Below are positions 35,601 through 45,397 of a stretch of 64,000 bases of DNA, piece after piece; position 1 is the first letter of the stretch; the number at the start of each line of letters is the position of its first letter. The position numbers and the translations under genes are program-made. Below the pieces are notes generated by a model. It was not told the DNA's origin. It saw nothing but the letters and a program-made list of their open reading frames with translations, and did no database searches. The stretch comes from Diphasiastrum complanatum (lineage: Eukaryota; Streptophyta; Lycopodiopsida; Lycopodiales; Lycopodiaceae), in NCBI GenBank assembly GCA_029204225.1, contig CM055092.1:79938838-80002837 (forward strand). The letters are read 5' to 3'.

Positions 35601-38600
35601 TATCAGGTATCAAATAGATATCTGTAACTTTCTCCTTTCCCTTGAGATCGACAATCTGATCTTCGAGAAACATAACATCTCTACAAACTGTAATCTTCTT
35701 AGTCACTGGATTGTAAATCCTATATGCTTTATGATTCAAAGATAAACTCGGAACTAGTAGAATCTAGCTTCTTACGAAGATAGACTCGGAACTAGTAGAA
35801 TCTAGCTTCTTACGAAGTTCTGCTGGAATCTGTGCGAAAGCAATACAACTGAAAATTCGTAGATGCCTTATTGAAGGTTTTGAACCTGTCCGCACCTCTT
35901 CGGGTGTTTTGTCAAATAAGACTTTGGTTGTAAGTCGATTATGAAGATATGCAGCTGTCAAGACGGCTTCTGCCCAGAAAGTCTTCGATAAACCTGCATG
36001 TAGAATCATACTTTTCACACTTTTGACAAATGTACAATTTTTATGTTCAGTCACTCCCTTCGACTGTGGAGAATAGTTGGTGGTATACTGCCTTAGGATG
36101 CCATGGGCTTTGCAGTAGTCTTTGAATTCAATCGAAATGAATTCACCGCCACCATTAGTCTAAATTACCTTGATTTTCTCGGAAGTATGATTCTTAGCTT
36201 CCTGCTTGAATTGTTGAAAATACTTGAAGGCTTCTAATTTATTTTTCAGAAAATAAACTATTGTCCTTCTCGAATAATCGTCGATGAACATCAGAAAGTA
36301 TTTTGCTCCCCCTATTGAGAGAGTCTGCATGGGTCCACATATGTCTGTATCTAACACACCTTTCGGTGTGTGTTGTAAATCAGATTTGAAAGGAGTGAGA
36401 ATCGAGGATTATAGTGAACAGGAGTATCTCAGGATGGGTCAGATTAGACCTAGTAAATGCCATTGGGGAGCACTAGTCCTGTTAGTTAGCAAAAAGGACG
36501 GAGGCACACGCCTTTGTGTTGATTTTAAAGATGAATAAAATGACCATAAAGAATAGGTGTCCCTTATCAATGATGTATTATCTAATGGACCATTTGAATG
36601 GAACAAAGTATTTCTACAAGATAGATCTTAGCTATACTGAATATTATGAGCTGAGAAACTACTAAATCATTATGTTTCCAGTCGGATATCAATTGATTGT
36701 TAAGCCTACTAATAATTAAGAAGAAGCAGACCGTTTGGTTAGGAACAATCTTAATTATTTTCTTCAAAGATCATTCAGTACTCAATGGTTAATTAGTTCC
36801 TGTCCTATAGTGTCTAGTAATAAGAACCACTTTTAAGAGAGGAATCAGTTCGAAGTTGTATCTAGTCACAGTCCTTTTTATCTTTTTAAGATTGATCTTT
36901 CAGCTGTTAAGTTGAACCCTGTTGCTGTCTGCCTTCTGCTTCACTGTATAGCTTAAGCCTTGGTAACTCATTTTTCCCCATTTTTTGATAGTTCAGGTCA
37001 AAGTGAAAAAATTCAGGAGCTTTATAATCGACTTTTTGGTGTTAGTGGAGCAAAGCTCTCTCCTGCATCTTGCGATGCAAATTTGCCACACAGTGAGATA
37101 GTACTCGAAATTAGTGTTGACAAGATAGAACCTGCAAGAAAATTTAATAATAATGGAAATAGTCAGCCAGAGAGAAATGCAGAGGCATCAGTGGATATCA
37201 CAGTCACTGCTTTGCCTAATCTTGTTGAGTCCGAGCCTCTCGAGTGTTCATTCAGACGCAAGGGAAAATGAGCAAGAACACAAACGGGCCACTATTACAG
37301 AGCCCATTCAATCAGAAGCAGCTTCTTGTGAGCTACAAGGTGTGTGATTTTTCATTTTATATATGTGTTCAGGCTAAAATGTGCATATTTGACTTAGATT
37401 TCTATACAGGAAGTTCACTTTATGGCTTTTATGGTACTTAAGTGGTGTTTTTCTTTGGCTCCTTGTTCCAGCTCCATGCCCAATTGATGTTGTAAGTTCA
37501 ACTGGAACAGGACCAGTTCTGGCTTCTCCATTGATGATAGAAGCAGAAACTGTTCAACCCATGGATGTAGAGCAACCCTTACAGGATAATGGGCAAGATG
37601 TTCAAAAACAGGTTGATGGGGAAACCACAGTAGGGGAGAAGGATTTAAGAGGAGTAATTTCATCTTGTAAGTCTACCAAGCTTGTTGAAGTGGTGCAGGA
37701 AGCTGTAGATAAGCTGGAAAATGACATAATACCTTCTAGTGAAATATTATCTATGGGTGAACCTTCAACGCCGCTTCCAGAACCCAAAAACACTGATAGT
37801 GAAAAAGAAAAGAACATTATCATGGAAATAGAATCTTCAATATCTTTGCAAGAAGTTGACAAGGAAACAAAGAGTATTTTACAGCATACTTATGAGGAAA
37901 CCCAGGAGTTTGTTCAAGAAGCAAACAGGGAAACCGAACTTCCTATTCAAGAAGCTAACAAGGAAACAGAACTACCAATTCCAGAAGCAAAAAAGGAAGT
38001 CAAGCTACCTACTCCAGAAGCTAGCACAGAATATAAGCTACCTGTTCAGGAAACGAACGAGGAAACTCAAATGCATTTGGAAGCATCTCAAATGGAAATA
38101 AAGATACATGCGCAAGAAACTGACAAAAAATCTCAAATTCCTGTGCAAGAACCTGGTGAGAAAGCTCAGGCGCCAATACAAGTTGAAGACAAGGAATGCC
38201 AACAAGACTCTGACAAGGAAGCTCAGCTGCCAATACAAGTCGCAGCCAAGGAAAGTGAACTACCTCAGGAAGCTGAGAAAGAAAAGCAATTATTCATGCT
38301 TGAGGCCCAAGCATCTCCTATATTGCGACCAAAAGATGAAGCACCTGAAGAAGTATGTGTTCAGTTTTGACTTTTCAACTAAATCTAATACTGTTGATGT
38401 AGACCATATGACGAAAAATTGGTGCATAGCACTTGCCTTGAATTAGAAGACCCAGAATGATTGCTACTTATATAGCTTCTCTAGCTGATGGGGTCTCTTT
38501 CCTTTGTAGTTATGCTTGATGTTGAACCAACGCGTTTTCTGATCTCTTACTGCCATTTTGAGATGCTGCAGGTTCTTGAATTCCTTGCAGACACAAAATA

Positions 38601-41600
38601 TACAGGTACTATTGCTAAGCTTAGACTTTATTCCTGGATGTAAATTAATTTGCTTAATCAGATACCTGTCAGTCTTCCATTGTAAGCGTACGACAGTGGT
38701 GATTACACAATGACCTTGCTAGAAACTATGCCTGTTTGTCAACTTGTGGCTGTACTCTCAGTAAGGGGAGAAGAGTTGCATAGGAGAAGGATGTTCTTAG
38801 CAATCTCCCTGTGGGAAATGCTTGAAGGGCTTTAATGGCAGGAGAAAATTTTCTTTGCAATGTCATACCTACCTGCTAGCCGGATCCTCAGTTAATGAAA
38901 CCTTGGTTTCGTATCCCAGCTGAATCACTTTTACCCCCTTTTCTTTGATGATACATTCTTATTTTGTGATGTAAAAAGTTTTGATAGCATCCATATCTCA
39001 CCCACATTACGTGCTCTCTCTATCCATAAATAAACTAAATCCGTACCTTCTAGAGTTCTAGGTGTTTATACTTATATTACTAGTCAACATCAATGTCACT
39101 TTTCTTTTGTTTTCAAACATGCAAAGTTTGAAGCAGTGTGAAGTGATATCAGTCAGCAATTCTAAATTTTTCACCTTAATTATCTCCTCGCTGATCATGC
39201 AGATGAATATGATTTTTATGATGCGGGTGATGATTATGATGAAGACCCCGAATATGACCCTGAAACAAACGTTCAGGATAACAACGGTTGGTCAGTCAGA
39301 ACAAGGTGACTCTCTTCTCTCTCTCAGTCAAACTTTCGTGAATGAGTTGCTTTTTTTGTGTAGACTGTTCCTTACTCGACTTAACTCAGAGAGGGCAGAG
39401 ATGACAAGCATGGAGAAGCTTTTTATAATGTCTAATAAATTATACTGTCTAATATATTTTAGAATAAGATCTCTGGGACAAGGATTTCTTGAAATAGTTT
39501 TCCGTTCAGGTTTGGACTTTCTTATAAAAGGTTTAAGGTACTGTAAAGTTACAGTGCATTTGCAATAAATACATATAATTTTTGTTAGGGTCCTGGGATG
39601 GAATAATTACAAGAGGTCAACTTAACTTAAGTAAATGTGCTGACTAGTAACCAGGTTACGCATCTAGCTCAAGTATTCTAGCATTTAAACACGTTATAAT
39701 GTTGTTTAATTGGTGTTTGAAATGTGGACATTTTCAAATGCATTTGAAACATCTGTTTTCAAACTAATTTTTTTGGTTGCCCTATGTCCCCAAAAAGGGT
39801 TCAAAGGCCCGAATATGTGTTCACATGCCCAAAGCTATAAGGAACCCCTGTTTGAGACTCAAATCGCTACACTTTGCAGTCTTGATTGCCCTCAAAACAT
39901 TCATTGTCCTCCCTCCCTGCATCTAGTTGTTGTGATCTTTCTTCTCTCTCCATGGTTCATGGCTGGACCTAGCTTGGATAATAGTGGAATAGGACCATTG
40001 GGTCAAGTGACCTCCTACATGTGGTATTAGCATGTGTGTTGAGTATGGGATGGAGTGTACATGCACTATGCTTTTGCATAGGTCTTAGCCTGCATGAGAG
40101 ATTGGCATGATTTGATAGAGTGCTTCCATGTGGATTCCGTGCATGGGCAGGTGGAGTGGGCTCTACGCTCTATATATACCCTCACCTGTGTCATGAGGGG
40201 GATGGAGACTCTTACGGCCGTTACGATGTTGGACTGTGAAGCGCTTCTCTTGTGATTTGCCTATCTCTTGGAATGCTCGGGGCCTAGATCAGTATTTGGT
40301 CTAGGATTGGTTGGGATCCTACAATGTTTTAAGCTTCTTCATGGTCCCATGTATGACCGGTTCGACAAGTGTTCGCGGGCTTCAATTGTTAAGGAAAGAG
40401 TAAGCTTTTAATGGGTTCTGTTTTTTTCTACTTCTTAGTTCGTGTTAAACAGAAAAAAAAAAACGTTTTGATTTGGAGTTGTCCATCATGTATAACCGTT
40501 CCTCGTCAAGTTGAGTGTAATGGAACTGTTTTTGGTTCAATTTTTAGGACAATTTTCCAAGACTTCTAATTGGGGTTTTATTGATTGTTATGGCCGATAT
40601 GGAATAAAAATTGTTTGGAGACGATATGTCGTCACGGGTTCGAAGTATTGGAGGTCCTGAAAATACTCCACCGTTGATGTTGGAGATTATGAGTAAGGTA
40701 ATGCTCGAAATCCAACAAAGTAATAAACAATGGGACGAGCAAATAAAGTTTCTTTTAACTCGACATGAAGTGGCGACAACTCATTTGGACTTCCAACCAA
40801 AAGTTTTTTTGGCAGACAAGAAGTTTAAGCAACCAGCAACAGTAAAGTCATGGATTCACCGAGGAACAATTATTTTGGCTTGCACAATATTCCTTGAAAA
40901 ATAGCATATTTCTGAATTGATTAAGTTTCCCACTTGTTCTTTCCAATTTCTAAAGCTGTCAACTTAAGGGAATATTAGGGCGTGACCTACAATCCTTTCT
41001 AGTGATTGAAAATATTTGGAAAAGGGAGAAAGAGGATATAAGTTGGAATTCTTACTATGAAGTTGGAATTCAAAAATTCTCGAGAACTTGGCATAGTACC
41101 GATAAATCGGATTCAAAAGTTACTTGAATCATTTATCAAATCTTGAGATTCTGAGAAAATCTCCGAAGTACTTGTTTGTTCCAATTAGATCAATTGATTT
41201 TTGGAATGATGGATCGGAAAGTGGACGGTCTTCTTGGAGGAAGAACCTGTGGTATGGGATGCAGGCAATTCCAATGAAAAGATCTGAAACTGACTGATTG
41301 GGGTGACCATAAACAATATATCTTGAAAGATGCCAATTACTATTGGTCACATGAGGGTATTTTGTCGAAATTTTTGAGGTATTGGTCATGACCACTTATG
41401 GATATCTCAAATCACAAAATCGAAAACCTTGAGAGCTATTTCTTTTTCATGAGATTATATTTGAGAATTTTTTTATCTTAAATTTATTAACCTGATTTCA
41501 TGTGGTTCGTTGGAAGGTAAACTGAACGCCTTGGACGATGTCACATGGAAGGTTAAACAATTTAATTGCCTTGGACTAACAGTCTGATCTATTCAGGTTG

Positions 41601-44600
41601 GTTTTCTAAGAGGTAATAAATTCTATAACCAAAGAAGATTATCTTTGGATAAGTTTTTATGCTGATGTGTTGGGGCATTAACTGTCTTGGATTAGATTGA
41701 CGCAACACATGCTATCGACTTTTTCCGTTATAACACTCTTTGAGAGATATATAGTCTTAGGTTAACTAAGCTATTGGATTCTCAGTTAAGTATATAATAT
41801 ATACAGATTGGATAAGATCTGTGGAGATGTGCTTTGTAGTGAATCATAGTGGGATCGTGTTTTCTTTGCGCAAGTTCTTAATCATGTGGATCCATGTTCG
41901 ATAAATCTTCAGATATTCTGGATGGAACCTTGACTTTGGAATAACACTTTGTGCTATGTCTAGAGTGAAAATTTGGGAGATTACAATTCTTTATAGGCAT
42001 CATAAGCTGAGTTGATTCACAGAAATTTGAAACTTTCCCAGTACTCTATCGGGATACCTGAATGGAATGTTGGAAACAAATACAAAGGCAACTGGATCAT
42101 ATGGTGTATAGAAGGTTTGAAGTGGAATTAACATTCAAACAACATAAATGCTGATTAATGTCAAAAATAAGGTATATCACTACCATCATGTCCTACTGCT
42201 GCTGATGTAGAAGGATGTGATACGAGCTGCAACATGAGGTAACTCTGGTAGTAGCTGACATCGTCTAAAAGGATGAGATGTGTGTCTCCTCATGATAGGT
42301 TGGATCACTCGAGCTGCAACATGACTATGAGTGGTGTGTTGCCTCTGATCTCTATGAATAGGTACATCATCATCATTATCATCATCTATGGGTCCCATCG
42401 TGGTCTTCTCCTAGAGAAGAAAGAGGCAATTTGAGGTTTAGAGCTGAGATGACTCTTCTGAGTTGTCTGACATAGACCTCGTCATAGTGAGAACATCTCT
42501 CGTATCATAAGTGCCACACAGTGGGAATTCTCAAATGCTATGAGTGATCGTAGTGTGGTGGGTGTGTCACAAAACATGCAATAGTATCTCTCTCGAATCT
42601 CATAGTACATAGGGCACTTGAAGATAAAATACTCATACTCCACCTCACCCAAAGAGCATAACTGGCAAATCTGCTCCTCCGGAAATACCATGCAACCTCC
42701 CGGTCTCAATAGCCAACTGATTTGATGATACACGGAGCTGGCCCAATGTGAATCTGAGGTTGTGTGATAATCCCAAGTCCAAATATTGTGGCAAAACTGG
42801 GAACCTAGCTATGTCTAACTCAATGAAAATGAGTCAGATAATAGTTGGGCTTAATCCCCAACTGTCATCTCCATATACGATCAAAATATGCCCTATATAA
42901 AAAGCATCTGATATATTGGTGAGCACCCAAAGGAAGATCTATAATGGAAATACCAAATGACTCAAGGAGCATGTGGGATGCTTAAGAAAATGATGACAAC
43001 CCGTAGCTCTGAATCCTGATCATGAAGCGAATGTGAAGAAGCAAGTGCTATCTATGTATGTCTCCCCTCTACATTTGGAAATGCTTGACCATTCTGAATA
43101 TATGCAATAAGATGGAAAGTTGCATCTATTTCTATAGGTGAAACAACAAAATCGACAAGGAGGATCTCTTGTGGAATAGAGGGCTTACATAGTAGTCTGT
43201 ACTCTCAAGATATTGGCCCAGTGTGAGCAGGAAAGACCGCTATACCATGTCTTTGTTTGCATATAAGGCTATGGGGGTAACAATGGTATCAAAAAGTCCA
43301 CACTTATTCCAAGCATCCCGAATGGACTTTTGAAAGCAAAACCACTCTAGCTGAACAAGAAGGTGTCCCTTTCCAAGTCGAGTGGTAGTTGTCTATTGCA
43401 TGCTAAATGTAGGATTAGAGAAAAGTATCTCCAAGTAAGTGTATGAAGAGACCACCTCTAGGGGCTATCCATCAAGAATGAGCTCTTGATGTTGCATGAA
43501 AGCTCTAGAAGTGTTGAAGACCATAACCTTGGTCTTCGTAATGTTCACCCCAATCCACATCGGCACCTGTAAGCCATCCAACTACCTCTGTAACTCCTCT
43601 CTTGTCAGGGAGACTACTATCACATCATTGACATAAAGAAGAATGGCAATCAAAATATTGCCTAGATAAAAATTATTTGTTCAAGAGCCCTGAGGATGAA
43701 AAAGGCACATGCTTTAAATGCCAAGTGCTAATGGTGCAAGTTAAGTGAGAGAGTGTCACTGACACTCCCTCACTTAACTGAGGCCTTCGGATGGGCAGCT
43801 GGCATTTAAAGGTTGCGTATAGTCTAGTGAAAGATATTGAAGAGGGGGTATTAGAAAACCAATGAATAATAAAACCTCTTCTCAAAAACTACACTTTGCA
43901 AAAATATGATTTTGCGACTTTTACTATTTTTGGGATTTCGTGACTTTTTGCAAAAGAAATTTTTCAAAAGTCCAAGAATAAAAAATGATAATAAAAATAA
44001 AATATATTGCAGAAGTGACGTACTTCGAGACTCACTTTATGGAACACTCACTACTATACTTAAATGACAAACCAGTCGAAGACTTCAAGACATCTACTTT
44101 AAATTAGTTCTTCTGAATTAAATTGACATTGTCAGATGAGAAGCCAGGACCCCTCTGCATATAAATGGGCCCATTTGAAGTCTATGAAGAAACAATAGAC
44201 TTTCTTCCTCTTGAACTTCGCCTCCTCAATAAACGCTCTAAGAGTGAATATATCATTAGAGATGGAACGATGTGCCTTGAAACTAGCCTGTCCCAAAGCA
44301 TGTACTCGTTTGAGTCTTAGGGTGGTTTCAAACTACTAGCGAGTCCCCTGGCCCTTTCACTTCCCACCCATTTTTTGAATCTTGGCAAGTGAGTTGACAC
44401 CCCCATTTCACATTTGGTTGGTAAGTGTTAAATGAAGGGCTACAATATGATTGGCCCATTTGAATCTTGACATAAGATTGGTCCATTTTGTTTAAGGTGT
44501 TGTGTTTTGAAATGCAAGTATGAAAGTTTTCATGTTAAAAGGTTGAAGGGTGTTCTAAGTTTTTTTTTTCAAGCAATCACCTTTCAACTGGAAAGGTCAA

Positions 44601-45346
44601 AATTGAAATGCATTTCATTGAAAGGAATATTGGCAGTGAAGGGTAAAAAAACTTCAAAACGCAAGCCAACATGCCAGGGGGCAACTCAACATGCCAGGGG
44701 ACATTGGCTGGCCCAAAAAATGGATTTGACCTACCCCGATGTGTTAGTGGGTCCTCACTCCTCACCATGTCATATGCCATTGTGGGAAGTTGATGTTAAT
44801 GTGAAAGGGTAGGACTCCCATTTTTTCTCCTGGACCAATAGGAAGCTTATTTTAAATTTGGACTTACCAGGCATGTAGTCTGAGATGGCCTTTGCTTAAT
44901 CTCAGCACCCTGTGCACCATGCCAGGGAGTGCATCTAAGGCTGAAAACTAAGGAAAAAGCTTTTTTGTATAAGTTTTTTCTTGATTCTCAGCCCTTGATG
45001 CACTCCGTGGCACGGTGCAGGTGAAATGGAACTTAAATAGCCTCCTTGCTCAGTGATGCCCGTATGAGGGTATCATAAAGCTTAAATAAACTTTTCTTTT
45101 ATGATATTTCCAGCATATGTATGGCTTTTTGAATTTTTAAAACTGTTCCACCCTTTGGCTTTCAAACACAATTTACAACATCTTTGAGTTTTGAATCTGC
45201 AGGGCGGTTAGTCAATTTCTACGAGCTACTTTCCAAGCTTTGGAGACAGACTCCAAAAATTTGGAAGAAGCTGGTCCGCTGGGACTAGAGCGCCTGCTGC
45301 TTGGAAAAAATAGAAAGGAAGCTGCTCGCATGTTCTTTGAGACATT

Positions 45347-45397
<51 letters not shown>

